A DNA stretch of 64,000 nucleotides from Bretschneidera sinensis (GCA_023935145.1 CM043700.1:25824001-25888000), one strand, 5' to 3'; counted from the stretch's first letter, positions 45,401 to 57,978 are shown. Numbers and translations: made by a program. Notes: generated by a model from the sequence alone, not told the origin.

Positions 45401-48400
45401 TACAAGTAGGAAACTTACTAAGGGGAGTAGTAGAGAACTAAAGAGGTTGGAATTTGCTGTCAACTACGATAAGTTAAATGGGGACATAAGTAGAAGAGAG
45501 AAGGAGGTGACAGAGGAGTCGAGGGGTCCACCAGTGATCCAGTGATGTGAAAATTTATTTCATGGAATGCGAGAGGGGCTAATGACGTGGTAAAGAGGCT
45601 ACTATCAAACATTTTCTTAGAGAATAGAAAGGATCAGTGGTATGTCTCCGGGAGATGAAGAGGGAGGTTATTGATGTTTCTATTGTCCGAAGCTTCTAGG
45701 GTTTAAGGTCTTGTGGATGGATATTTTTACCGTCGATTGGTGCTTCGTGAAGAGTTATTATCATGTGGGACATGCAGGTGTTGGATTTGATTGATTTTTA
45801 GATTGATTCGTTCTCTATTTCTTGTGTCTTCAAAGGTCTCTTTAAGGCTGGAGAGTGGGTTATGACTGGTGTATATGGTCCTGGCGAGAGTGACAGTAGA
45901 ATTCTTTTTTGGGATGAGTTGGTGGCTATTAGACAACGTTTGGCAGCATCCTTGGGTCGTAGGGGGTGATTTCAATGTTGTTCTCTATCCTCATGAGAGA
46001 TAGGGGGGATTCGTGAATCCAGACCTATGAGGGATTTTTTGGAGTTTGTGAGGGGTAATGATCTTATTGATTTGTCTTTATCTGGTGGCGCCTTTACGTG
46101 GTCGAATTCTAGAGATTCTCCGTCTTTCTCGAGAATTGATCGATTTCTTGTAATAGTTGGGAATTTTAGTGTCCTAACCTGATCCAAAAACTTCTCCATA
46201 AACCAACATCCGATCATTTCCCCATTGTTCTCAAAGCAGGGTTTGATGTGGGGTCCGATGCCGTTCTAGTTTGAGAATATGTGGTTGAGAGTTGAAGGGT
46301 TTCGTGATCTTGTAAAGGGTTGGTGGGAGAGTGCGGTCTTCCATGGTGTTGGTAGCTTTATAGTGGCAAAGAAGCTGAAAAGAGTTAAAAAAAGAGTGAA
46401 AAAGCAATGTTAATTCTACTATTAATGCTCTAGTGGGTGAAATTAATGAGCTCGATGAAAAAAGAAGTTAGAGAGCTAAGGAGTGATTTGGATAGAAGGA
46501 CGAATGCAAAAAAGGATTTGGCTAATCTCTTCACCTTGGAGGAAATTTCATGGAGACAGAAATCTAAGGAGTTATGGTTTCAAGAGGGTGATAAAAATAC
46601 CAAGTATTTCCATCGAATGGAAAATGCTCATAGAAGGTTGAATTTTATTAATTCCATTGAGGTGGACGGTATGATGTTCGAGGAGGAAAGGGACATTAAA
46701 GGGGCCATTTCTAGTTTTTATGAGAACCTTCATAAGGAGAATTGTGATATCAGGCTGAACTTGGATGGCTTGGAATTTTCCAAAATAGATGAGTCTGACG
46801 CTAGGTGGCTCGAGAGACCTTTTACTGAGGATAAAATTCTTGCAGCACTGAAGGAGTGTGATGGAGATAAAGCTTCGGGTCCTGATGGCTTTATGATGTC
46901 TTTCTTAACCCGTAACTGGGAGGTGATTAAAGGGGATGTTATCAAACTTTTTGAGGAGTTTCATGCTTCGGGAGAGTTTGTGAGTAGTCTAAATACCACT
47001 CTTATCACTCTGATTCCGAAGAAGAAAGGGGCGTCTAACATCATAGACTTCAGACCCATTAGGTTGCCTCTAGATTGATAAGAGTGATGAATAAGGTGGT
47101 GAGTCCTATGCAAAATGCGTTTATAGAGGGAAGGCAAATATTGGATGCGACTTTGATAGCCAACAAAGTGGGGGATACTCAGTTGAAGATTGGAGGGGGA
47201 GGGATTGTTTGCAAACTTAATATGCAAAAAGTGTTTGACCATGTATGTTGGAACTTCGTCATCTATTTATTAAATTGCATGGGATTTAGGGAGAGATGAT
47301 GCCAGTGGATTTTTAAGTGCATGTCCTCTACTTCTTTCTCTACATTTCTTAATGGGTGTCCCTCCGGTTTCTTTCGAGCTTCTAGAGGACTAAGACAAGG
47401 AGACCTTTTATCTCCGTTCTTATTCTCTTTGGTTATGGAGACTTTAGGCAAAATGCTGGTGAAAGGGGTTGAAATGAGTTTATTGTGCAATGTCAAAGTA
47501 GTAGGTTGGTGATATCGTTAATATTTCCCATTTTCTTTTTGCTAACGATACAGTTGTTTTTTGCGGGGCTGATATCATTCAAATTTTGCATTTTTGGGGT
47601 ATCTTCATTTGAGGCGGTGTCGGGTCTTAAGGTAAATCTTGGCAAAAGTGTTCTAATCCCTCTTCTTGTTGGAAGTGTTAATGGGAGTCTTCTTGCTAGT
47701 GTTCTGCGGTGTTAAATAAGTTCGCTTCCTACCACGTACCTTGGTCTTCCTCTTAGGGCTACTTTCAAAGACAAAAAATTTGGAATCTGGTTGTGGAGAA
47801 GTTTGAAAATCGTTTGGTTGGGTGGAAGAATCACTACCTCTCTAAAGGGAGTAGACTTGCTCTCATAAAAAACACTCTGTCTAGTATTCCGATCTACTTT
47901 ATGTCTTTTTTTCCAATCCCTAACTCGGTGAAGATTCCTTTGGGGTAATACGATAGAGGAGGCCAAGTTCCACTTGGTGAATTGGAATTTGTTTAAGCAT
48001 CCTGCGGAGAAAGGTGGTCTTGGAATCAAATCTTTATCTTTGCTCAATAAGGCTCTTCTTGGTAAATGGCTTTGGAGGTTCATTGTTGAAGAAGATCAGA
48101 TAGAGGCAAAATTCGGGATGGATCTTGATGGTTGGATGTCTAAGGAGCCTTGGGGTCTTTATGGAGTAGGAGTGGAAATTTATTAGAAGAGGTTGGGAGG
48201 AATTCCGTTTTATGTTGAGATTTCAGTGGGTAATGGAGCGAAAACTAGGTTTTGGTTTGACACCTGGTGTAGGAATACCCTTTTAAAGGATAGATTTCCA
48301 TGTATTTTTAACTTTGTGAGAGATAAAGAAGCACAGATTAACTCTTGTTTTTTATCGACCAACCAATGAGTCACTTGGGTTGTACCTTTTGTTCGCAATG

Positions 48401-51400
48401 TTCAAGATTGGGAAGCTGAGGAGGTTACGGTGTTTTTGTAAGCCCTTTATTCTTCTAAGATCGTGGTGGGGAGGGAGGATGAGATGAGATGGAAACCAAG
48501 ACCAGATAGAGGGTTCTTGGCAAAAGATTTCTATAATACTCTTTTTGATAAAAGCCTCATTAGTGCGATTCCTTATTTTCCTTGGAAGACGATTTGGCGT
48601 GTTCAGGCGCCCTTAAAAGTTTTTTTTTTTTTGGGAGGTCTCTTGGGTTAGAATTCTTACTATAGACAATCTTCAAAGGAGGGGGAAGATTATGGTCAAT
48701 AAATGTTGTATGTGCAAAGAGAATGCTGCATCTGTTTTTCATCTTTTGGTGGAATGCACTTTTGCTAGAAGCTTGTGGGAAATGACTTATAGAATTGTGA
48801 GAGTCTCTTGAGTGATGGTGGGGTCAATGAGAGATGAAATAGAGACTTGGAGTGGTGTTAGAGCTTCCAAAGAGGTAAAAAATGCCTTAGGTTTAATTCC
48901 TCACTCGATTTGGTGGATTGTGTGGAGAGAAAGAAATCGGAAGGCTTTTGAAGGTTTTGAAAGTTCAGTTGTAAATATAAGAGATAGTTGGTTCAATTCT
49001 TTTAATTTTTGGGTTAGAGAAAATTACTTTGTAAATAATGATGATATTGTAGATTTCCTTCACTGTATTTAACCTTTGGCTTTTTGGTACACTTTCTTGG
49101 TGCTTTTTAATAAATTTTTGCTTATAAAAAAAAAAAGAAGCTCCTAAATTGAAAACCATAGTACTTGACCGTCATTTTGATGTCCACCTGAACAAATGCA
49201 ACAGTTATGCTTCTTTGACCGATTGAATTGATATAGACAGGGCCTTATGAGATAACTACAAGGTGGACTATGGTAATGAAGTTCATCCTTGTGCCATGGA
49301 AACCAGAATTGGTCTTTACTGGAACATCTATCATGGGTGTCAACCCAGAGACCGGGAAGTTTTGTAGCCATGTGGTATAGTTTACCCATCTTTACTTTTC
49401 TTTTTGAAAAAAAAAAATAGAAGGTATTATTCCTTGGAAATGTTAGTTATCTATATTATTTTGTCTGTAGGATTTTTGGGATTCTATAGAGAAGAATGAC
49501 TACTTTTCACTAGAAGGTTTATCGGATGTACTTAAGCAGGTAGTATCTCTTCTTTGCTTCAAATATCATTAGAGGTCATATTTATGTGGATGCAAATGGA
49601 TGTCTATTTTATGCATGGATTTTAATTCTTTGCTGTTGGATAATTTTACTTAATCAAAAAATTGTTTGCAGTTATGGATTTATAAGACTCCTGACTTGGA
49701 AACGCCAAAATATCAAATACTCAAAAGGACCGCAAATTATGAGGTTTGTGTGCCACTGTGCCTCTTGTTGGATATATTTTTGCTGGATTCATTGACATGT
49801 GCTCTTACTGCTATTGTATTAGCCTGCATCAAGGCATAAATGTGCCCAACTTACCTGCTCCTTTTTTTCTTCCCATTCCTTTTTTTTTTAATTTTAAGAG
49901 TGCCATAGGCCCCCTGAAAAAATAGTTGTCATTTGTTTGTTTGGTTAGCACTGATGGCACAAACCCATGATTTAGAATTAGAATGATTTTTTTTCCAAAA
50001 AAATAAATTCTTATGGTATTACTATATAATTTTGATTTCATCACCAAATGAGAAAGAGAATTAATGAGTGCTAATTGAGTCCTAGAAATAGTGTCCACAT
50101 GAACTCATTCGTTGTTTCCTACAAAATTGATCCATTCCAAAAATAAAGTTGTATCATTACGAAATATAGGCATCATCGCAAAGGATTATTTTGCAAAAAT
50201 GCAAAATGTTATTGAAATCATTTTGAGGTTTTCTCAAATGATCTTCATGTTAAATAAAATCAATTGAAATGCTGTAGAAAATAAAATGCAATCATTTTAA
50301 ATGTCGAGATAAACATGTATAACAATATCAGGTTTGTTGAATAGAATGATTCTCCCCTCGGAATGTGAAGGTACTCCTCACTCCTCACTAATATGAGTCT
50401 ATGGCAGTGCTGATTTGTGCTGAAAGGTGGTGATACTGATTTTCTCTAAGATCTAGAAATCAAGGCAGATGCATCATGATGGAAGGGGAATCTTTCTTCA
50501 ATTATGGGGGAGTGATTCATCTGTTGCAGTTTCTAGGTTTGCATGGGATGGAGTGAAGCCTTGGAGATATACCAATTTGCTTAATGAAATTCAGATGTTA
50601 GGCAGGTTGTTGGGTGGTGATAAGTTTCTTCATAAACCTAGTGAAGCCAATATGTTAGCAGATTCATTAGCTAGAGTTGGGGTGAATAAGACTATGAATC
50701 TGGAAGCTTGGTTTGAAGAGTTATGATCTCTGCCATTTTGGGGTGCTCTTATAGTTTTTCTAGAATGGTGAGGCACTTCTGATATAAAAGGGGAACATGT
50801 TTGCTTTTGGTCTAGCTGAGTATGGTTCATGCTTATTTATAATATACTTTGTTTTTCAGGAATCTCGGTTGCTTTGGTGACATTCGAATTACTATTTGAA
50901 ATGTGAAAATCTGAGAATTGATGCGTTATTAATGGGTGGGGTCACGAGTTTCACAAAGCAGTGAGATGGCAATGGTATAATGATGTATACCAGGTGTTTG
51001 TTATTTTGCATCAACAAACTCGGACAATGTGTAATTCAGAGGAGTAATGTCACTGTTGTAGCTTGGTGGAAAGGAGTCTTGGATAATTCTCTTTTGTCAG
51101 TGCTGTTGGTGCTGAGCAGTAATTAAATTGCACAGAAATATCATTTGATCATCAAGCCATTTGGGTTTAGTTTATCCTGATCATGTTGGGTGCTTTTTAG
51201 AAGCTTCTCCTTTTTAGCTTATTGTAAAGCCTTCTAGGTAGATGAATGATCTAGAACATATGCACGTGAAGCCAAAATATTTACAGCCAAGATGTTTATC
51301 AGGCAACCCTGCTACTGAGTTGTGTTGTCTTCACTGACCCCAACAGGATATATGAAATGTTGAGCATCTGTTGTGAACAGATGATTTTATACTTTATCTT

Positions 51401-53248
51401 GCTATTTTAAACTTATCTTTAATTTATTTCTTTTGTGGCTTCCCGGAATTTCATTTGTCTTTATGTACCATATTTGTCATGAATGAACAAAATATGTTTG
51501 ACATCTAATAATTAGATTTATGACTTGATTTTAGAATGATTCTACAGGTGAGGAAGTACATCCCATTCATAGTGGTAGAAACAAATGGAGACAAGCTGTC
51601 TGGATCAACTGGCTTTAATGATGTTGCTGGGTGAGTTTCTCTTTTATTTTTGTTTTTTTAAGAATCCCATTCAGGATGTTATGTAATAAATTTTTCTGCC
51701 CACTCAGGTGATATAGATAAATGTTATTTCTGCAGGTATATCTTTGGTAAGAATTCCACAACGGAGAAAATACCAATGACAACTCCTGTCTTTACTCAGG
51801 CATCTGATGCTGAATTTTCCAATGTATCCATCCAAATTGTCCTTCCATCAGGGAAAGATCTAAGCAGGTGCTCCAAGGCATAAACGGGATATTATTACAA
51901 ATAGATCTATCCATTTATAATTGGAAATTGCATAGAAATCATTTGCAAGTAAATATCTTTACTTCCACTTTATCATATAACCTGTTAAGTAATTTGTTTT
52001 TTAACCAGGTTACCAGATCCTATCGAGGAAAGGGTAAACTTGAGAAAGGTGGAAGGAGGTGTTGCTGCAGCATTGAAGTTCAGTGGAAAACCTACTGAGG
52101 ATATTGTTCGTGAGAAAGAGAAAGTGTTGCACGCTAGTCTTATTAGAGATGGTCTTAGACCTAAGATGGGTTGTTTGCTTGCTCGCTACAATGATCCAGG
52201 CCGAACATGGAGCTTCACAATGGTATGATTTACTTTCCTATAAAAGCTATATTCTCATATTTCTCAAATTTGATTCCTTTCTTTATTCAATAGTGTTTGT
52301 GCTGCTTCTTCACTTGAAATTTGGTTAATTCATAACAAATCTCAAGTTACTATTCTTTATCTATGAGAACCTTGCTTAGATTTCCACACTGAGGAAAAAA
52401 TTCAAGAGTGAAAATTTGATATCTCACAATTTTTTGGGGATCTTATGATAGTATAGAGGTTCCATAGTTTCTTTTCGGACAAACCAAACTTTAGTTATTT
52501 GAGAAGGAAAAGAAAAGAAAGAACAATTCTTTTTCCACCATCTTCTTGGCAACCAACCAGGGCAGTTCAGAAATCCTAGTAACATGTAATGGTGATGTTT
52601 ATACTTTCCTGAGTTTTTGCAGTTCAAAACTATGATGACTATAATCAAAGGTCACATTTATTTGATCTGTCATATGTAGGCTTTATGTAAAACCTCTAAT
52701 GAATCTATAGAACTAGAACTTGAAGTCTTCTCTTCCATTATTTAGTCTAACTGAAGTAATAATTAGTCATAATAGCTCTGGAATCAACATGTATAGAACA
52801 TGCTGTTATTGTAGGGAAATAGAGGGCAAAAGATATAGAAGAAAGTGATTGTTTTAGCTTGATTTCAGTGTCAGTTTTCCATGAATGATATCCACCACTC
52901 TCATGTACAATTTTGAATAAGCTGAAAATAGTTTCCCTCGTCTATCTAACCTTGAATAAGCTAGATTGAGCGTCTCTTTTTTCCCCTGCATATGCTGCCA
53001 TGCAATCACTTTTATTCTGCATATGCTTTTATGATGGTTGATAACCATTTTTCCCTATGCTTGCTTGAGCCTGCTATGTCATGCTGTAGACAGTTTCAAT
53101 TTTTTTCTCTTGCATCATTAAATTATTACTTTTTCTTCTGTTTTTGTTATCCTAATTATTGACACCTTTCTCTATATTTCTATTGTGGTTGGTTGCATTG
53201 AAGAGGAATGAAGTGATAATATGGCTCGAGGAGTTCGCATTGAATTAA
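42418..53248 (+). CDS. HBP5: Plastid DUF2358-SOUL heme-binding protein, HBP5-like, eight exons
   Basis: Exons: 42418-42840, 49237-49374, 49471-49539, 49672-49743, 51548-51630, 51736-51867, 52009-52222 and 53204-53248. All seven introns are GT-AG and the join is in frame for 391 residues. Residues 1 to about 55 are Ser/Thr/Arg-rich, fitting a chloroplast transit peptide. DUF2358 (NTF2-like fold) spans about 75-205 (LVSFLYDDLPHLF, YEITTRWTMVMKF, GTSIMGVNPETGKFCSHV). The SOUL domain runs from about 222 to the end (YEVRKYIPFIVVET, IPMTTPVFTQ, WLEEFALN). This two-domain layout is that of Arabidopsis HBP5 (At5g20140). Known role: binding heme or other tetrapyrroles in plastids. Intron 1 is 6.4 kb because of an inserted L1, and intron 4 carries an L1 fragment. 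The start ATG is the first in the frame and precedes the transit-like region. Confidence 0.93.
43600..45541 (+). pseudogene. LINE ORF1-like region, frameshifted
   Basis: The N-terminal part reads FEQRVSSILRGSKKFFELVK then ISIWLNEQVLLWFLK, the start motif of a family of plant L1 ORF1 proteins. Further pieces change frame several times (around 43910, 44140, 44440 and 44840), so no complete protein can be made. No zinc knuckle was seen. The region ends just before the endonuclease. Confidence 0.7.
45543..49072 (+). pseudogene. LINE ORF2: endonuclease, reverse transcriptase, zf-RVT (inactive)
   Basis: Endonuclease: KFISWNARGANDVVKRLL at the start, VVGGDFNVVLYPHER near 45960, and SDHFPIVLKAGF near 46210. 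Linker: SKELWFQEGDKNTKYFHRME at about 46566. Reverse transcriptase: DKASGPDGFMMSFL (46868 on), TTLITLIPKKKGAS, FRPIRL, QNAFIEGRQILDATLIAN, SRGLRQGDLLSPFLFSLVME (near 47387). The catalytic box reads F-A-N-D at 47538-47549 where FADD is expected. The zf-RVT part near 48590-48800 has WKTIWRVQAPLKVFFF, CCMCKENAASVFHLLVEC in shifted frames. At least five frameshifts or stops are present. There is no RNase H. Confidence 0.88.
50460..50790 (+). pseudogene. LINE RNase H tail fragment in intron 4 of the SOUL gene
   Basis: The frame 50469-50726 ends with KFLHKPSEANMLADSLARVG followed by a Trp-containing tail. This resembles the last RNase H block of plant L1 elements (HxxREANxxADxLAKxGV). The upstream part, with KPWRYTNLLNEIQ, fits the preceding helix. 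It is an isolated 3' piece of a different LINE from the one in intron 1, which lacks RNase H. Confidence 0.7.
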
Positions 53249-53829
53249 TATGCTTGTCATGGCCATCGTTTGCCTAACACTCTCTTTACATTGTTCTTCC
53301 TCTCCTTCAAGTTGCCATGAGAAATCATCAAAAGAATATTTATTTCACGTGTAGAGACACTCATACAGCATTGAAAAGGACTTCACCTTCTCACTTCCGC
53401 AACCAAAAAAGGAATATTTATGTACGTTAGAATACTAGTGATGGGAAGTTGTAAAGATCTCTTTTTTTTTATTAAATTACAATTGAAAAAAAACATCAAT
53501 ACAATCAACCTTTAAAAAAAACTACATTACCTCTACTCAAATCCACACCAACAAAGTGGGTGGGAAGTGCCCTTAACCAATCGTTATATAAAAGCTTCTC
53601 TGCATTGGTATTTCCGCTAGTTGCGATGTCTACTTTAATTGTAAAATAAATGCTTTTCTTCATTGATCGGGCTTGTTTTCCCTTCCTCCAAGCTGAAATA
53701 TTTTCTGTTTTCGTTTACAGGTTCTACTTTCAAGTCATGCTAGTTTTTATTTGAAAGTTCATTTATTCCCTGATAATAGAATTATTTTGAAAATAGGAAC
53801 TTGGTTTTTGAACAGTGTTTTCTGATTTT
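53249..53829. other. 3' flank of the SOUL gene
   Basis: It holds the SOUL 3' UTR and intergenic DNA. No other gene or element is recognised. Confidence 0.45.
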
Positions 53830-54060
53830 ACTGATATTAGTTTATTTTATTGATTATTAAAAATGTACATATAATCAAAAAACTATATTAAATGGACATA
53901 AATCAATCTATATATATCCTATAGTGTTTCTATTGCATTAATAACTATTGATGATTTTAAGGGAGTAATTGACTCTTTCTTAATATTTTTCCCTTGATGA
54001 ATCCATTTTATTTTAATTAATTTTTTTTTTCAATTATATACATCTATCTAGAGATTAAAG
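53830..54060. repeat. Dispersed repeat shared with 35520-35740
   Basis: This is the uninterrupted copy. It continues directly from the shared blocks into TACATCTATCTAGAGATTAA and AGTATCTTGATGCA, which at the other locus are separated by a copia remnant (compare 37757-37795). It ends about 50 bp before the KCS pseudogene. Confidence 0.7.
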
Positions 54061-54112
54061 TATCTTGATGCAAAGCTAGATAAACCCTTAATCCCACAAT
54101 CATCACGTAGCC

Positions 54113-55523
54113 TCCCTGATTTCAAGAAGTCTGAAGCTGATGTATATTAAGCTTGGATACCTTTACCTCATAACCCATGGCATGTACCTCTTTCTTTCCT
54201 CTCTTGTAGTTGTAATTGCCGCACAGATATCAACGTTTTCTCTACATGATCCTAACAATATTTGGGAGCATCTTCAATACGACCTTATTTCAGTTATCAT
54301 CTGCTCAACTCTCCTTGTTACCATATTGACCCTGTAGTTTCTCACCCACTTTCGTGTTATGTACCTTGTTAACTTCTCATGCTACAGCCCCAAGATGCTC
54401 GAAATTGTACCAAAAGGATTTTTATGGATCAATCTAGGATGACCGGTATTTTTACAGAGGAGAATCTTGAGTTTCAGCTAAGATCGGAATCAGCTTACCT
54501 TCTAGAGGCTGTCCTCAATATCACATCTAACCCATCAATGAAAGAAGCTCTAAAAGAAACTGAGATTGTGATGTTTGGTGCCGTTGATGAGCTTTTGTCT
54601 AAGAGCAATGTGAAACCCAACGCATTGGCATCTTGGTTGTCAACTGTAGCCTGTTCAATCCTACCCTATCTCTATCCGTCTTGGTTATTAAGCATTGCAA
54701 GCTATGAGGGAATACACTTATCTATAATTTGGGAGGAATGGGTTGCAGCGCAGGTCTCATTTCAATTGATCTTGCAAAAAAATTTCTCCAGGCCCAACCC
54801 CAACACTTACACATTAGTTATCAGCATGGAGAACATCGCACTGAATTCGTACTTTGGAAATGACTGATCAAAGCTGGTTTCAAATCGTCTATTTAGAATG
54901 GGCAGGGCTGCAGTATTGCTTTTAAACAGGTGGTCTGAAGAAGATCCAAATACCAAGGGTGCCGATGACAAGTGCTTGTCCTGCATCACCCAAGAGGACT
55001 CCACTGGCAAGGTTGGTGTTACTCTATCGAAGGGTTTTATGGCTGTCGCAGGCATGCTTTAAAGACCAACATCACCACATTGTGGCCTTTGGTGCTGCCA
55101 ATGTCCGAACTGCTGCATTCTTTGCTACATTGGTTGGGAAGAAACTTTTCAAGATGAAGATAAAGCCTTACATCCCAGATTTCAAATTAGCTTTTGAGCA
55201 TTTCTGCATCCATGCTGGAGGAAGAGCTGTTTTGGATGAATTGGAGAACCTGTAGCTGTCAGATTGGCACATAGTGCCATCAAGGATGACACAGCCCGGT
55301 TTGGAAACATCTCAAGTAGTTCCCTAAGGTATGAATTGGCTTATGCAGAAGCAAAAGGAAGGGGTTAAGAAGGGAGATGGGACTCGGCAAATAGCTTTTG
55401 GTTCAGGGTTAGTGTAACAGTGCAGTTTGAAAGGCTCTAAGGACCATAAACCTGGCAAAGGAAAAGAACATGTGAATGGATGAGATTCATCAGTTCCCAG
55501 TTGATGTTCCAAATATATTGAGA
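54113..55523 (+). pseudogene. 3-ketoacyl-CoA synthase (KCS/FAE1 family) pseudogene
   Basis: Pieces align along the length of a plant KCS, the ER enzyme that condenses malonyl-CoA with acyl-CoA in very-long-chain fatty acid synthesis. The N-terminal membrane region reads YIKLGYLYLITHGMYLFLSS and then SVIICSTLLVTILTL. Next come [78 protein letters not shown] and [20 protein letters not shown]. The catalytic Cys codon (54645-54647, in VVNCSLFNP) and the HAGG histidine survive, but in different frames. There are at least five frameshifts, a stop in place of Leu after HCK, and a small deletion after NLEFQ. The C-terminal HQFPVDVPNI is followed by no intact stop context. No introns were seen, so I cannot tell a retrocopy from a decayed intron-poor gene. 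Confidence 0.9.
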
Positions 55524-55739
55524 ATCTGGAGTCTGATACCAAGTGCTGGCTGAGTGGTGAGATTCTTTTATAATTCAGGTTTAGAATTCATGTTTTCCAT
55601 GTTGCGATGACAGGAATTTGGTACGGATGATGAGTGCTTATGTCTTGGTGGACATGATATTTTCTTTTAGTTATTGGAGGGGGTTTAATTCTTGCGTAGT
55701 TGAGTTCTCGGGTGAGGATTTTTTTATACTGTAATGTTG

Positions 55740-55755
55740 AAGTTACAGGTGTTCT
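55740..55755. repeat. Left target-site duplication of the second LINE
   Basis: AAGTTACAGGTGTTCT here corresponds to AAGTTACAGTGTTCT at 62087-62101, differing by one G. Its position directly after the poly(A) tail on the right supports target-primed insertion. Confidence 0.85.
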
Positions 55756-56008
55756 GCTTCCTTTCTCCTTCTTTATTCTTTATTTCTTGTTCTTCGTTAA
55801 CATCTGGTGGTATCAGAAGTTTCACATTCCAAGAGGCGAGTCCAGTGTCATATTTCTATATCTGTATATCTCCATCTCCTCCCTCTTCTACATCCAGATA
55901 GCAGATTCACTTCCAAATAGAGACTGCATACTTTAAGCAAAAAGAAACCAAGATTCTCGCAAGATTGTCTCTCAAGATTGTCTCAAGATTTGGTTGATTG
56001 TAACCATG

Positions 56009-57933
56009 AAGAATCAACGTGTTTTATCTTTGAAAAATGTCTCTTTTGATCCAAGCACACGTCATGACCGCTATACTTTAGAGGATCAAAGAGATGATGA
56101 TCAGTCTGTTTTTGATAACTTTGATGATGAGTGTAGAGTCTCGGATAATGAGAAGGATAAGCTAATGGCCAGAATTCCTCCAGTCCCTTCGGCAATCAAA
56201 CCTGCACAAATTAATCTTTCCAAACCTTCATACGCGGATGTGCTTAAAGGTACAAATCAAGATCCTTCTTCACATCCCTCATCTACACCCAAAGAACCGG
56301 CCTCCATCTTTCAAGATCCTAACAATTCTGATGAAGTTTGTGATTCTCCTCATCAAGATTCAGCTAACTTTTTCAATATTCTATTTCGTCAAAGCTTACC
56401 TAAGTTACGTTTTTCTTCTTTATCATCTAATAAAGAAGGTTAACCAGCTTATCTATTATCAAAATGTAACATTAACCTTGCTGCCTCTTTCCTCAAATGT
56501 GCAATTATTCTTAAATTCTATTCAGGTATACCTCCTATGAATTCAATTTTCTAGCATTTGTTCTCTTGGAAGCTTAAAGAAAATCCTTGTATTGGTACTA
56601 TTGATTCAAGACAACTTTTAGTACGTTTAGGATGCAAAGAAGATTTTTCTTTGATATGGTCTTCTAGTTCCAGAAAGATATGCATACCGGTTATTCAAAT
56701 GGACTAGAACTTTTAACTCCAAAACTGAAATTCCAGTTGTTGCAGTTTGGATCTGTTTTCCAAATCTTCCTCTTCATTTTTATCATGTTTCATTGCTTGC
56801 CAACTCCTTTGCTCAATTTCTTCGAGTTGATGAGAAAACACAATTCATGGAAAATCTAAATTTTGCAAAAGTATGTGTTGAATTAGACCTCACTTTACCA
56901 AGATTAAAGCGGATTTGGATTGGCACCAGCAATAACGATGGCTTTTGGCAACGAGTCCTCTACGAAGGTAACTTATACTATTGTACTTTTTTCTGTTTGC
57001 ATGATCATCACATCAATGGTTATAGAAAGAGATCTTTTGCGGTCTATCAAGAGAATGATAAAATCATTGATAATGCACCAAAGATTAAGTCTTCTTCTTT
57101 TCCTAAAACCGTTCAATCAAAGACTCTTCAAACCCATACATTCATGAAGAACAAAGGAAAAGAGGTTCTAAATGACACTAAGTTGAATTTGTCAACATTT
57201 CTCAATACAAAGAAGAACTACATTTCGGGATCTATCTTATGGGGCTCATCTTCTTCGTCGAGCAGAAAAAAAACAGATGAACATGCTCAGTTAAACATCC
57301 ATTCAGATCAATCCATTTTCAGCCCTCGTGCAACATCAAAGCCTAGAAAAAAATATTCCAGCAGCTTTAGTCCATAGCTTGAATAAGATTCCTTCTATTC
57401 AAGATAAATTGGAAGAAGGACAAATTAGTTTTGATGAGTTAGATGATGGAAGTGATATTCCATATCAAATAGTTCTTGATGCTCAAAATGGAGATGTTAA
57501 TGGCGGACCTGGTCTGGAAGCTGAGCAGTGCATCACGATCAATACTGATACTGTGCAAGCTATGGAGAATGATATAGATGTCAACTTATTGGAGAACTTC
57601 TCATCCAGCAACTATAATGGACAACTCTCTAAAAATACTGTCATCCTAAACACTCCTCTTCTTTATGCATATGCTAGTGATTTATCTTATTTGAATTGCT
57701 TGGATGATAGTCATTGTCCGGAAAAAAGTCACTTCCCTTGTTCCCGGGGTTATTTGTCTTCGGATGACTCGTTCAACATGCATAATAAGCAAATCTTTAA
57801 GCACAATTCGATTGAAGATTTTATTAAGTCCTCAAATCAAATTGCTCAATTTGCTAAAGATTTTAAAGGGCTAGTACTTTCGTCTTTTCATAACATTAAG
57901 AAATCGTTTTCAAAGAAAGTTAAAAAAGTCTAA
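56009..57933 (+). pseudogene. LINE ORF1 (DUF4283-like RNA-binding segment)
   Basis: There are three open blocks in different frames: 56009-56443 (acidic N-terminus with KPSYADVLKG, a common linker motif of plant L1 ORF1), 56793-57377 (DUF4283-type segment PVVAVWICFPNLPLHFYHVS just upstream, then GRV-like FAKVCVELDLTLPRLKRIWI), and 57328-57933 (Ser/Asp-rich C-terminus). I see no CCHC knuckle. The breaks lie near 56445 and 57375. Confidence 0.75.
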
Positions 57934-57978
57934 GGCTAAGCCTAAGGTGTATAGTAGGACCAAAAAATCAATCAATAA

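Larger units (their letters stand above)
43600..49137 (+). mobile_element. L1-type LINE without RNase H, in intron 1 of the SOUL gene
   Basis: It is in sense orientation to the host gene. ORF1-like protein fragments come first, then endonuclease, reverse transcriptase and zf-RVT, ending at a poly(A) tract (about 49126-49136) preceded by the typical CTTTTTAATAAATTTTTGCT tail. The 5' end is uncertain (near 43600) and no flanking duplication was found. The host intron without it would be about 0.85 kb. Confidence 0.88.

Noticed and set aside
49144..49389. Minus-strand open frame of 81 codons
   Set aside because: It lies antisense to exon 2 of the SOUL gene, whose plus-strand reading matches DUF2358 and splices in frame.
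54379..54867. 162-codon frame as a functional gene
   Set aside because: It is a frame-broken piece of the KCS pseudogene. Homology leaves this frame before the catalytic Cys and continues in others.
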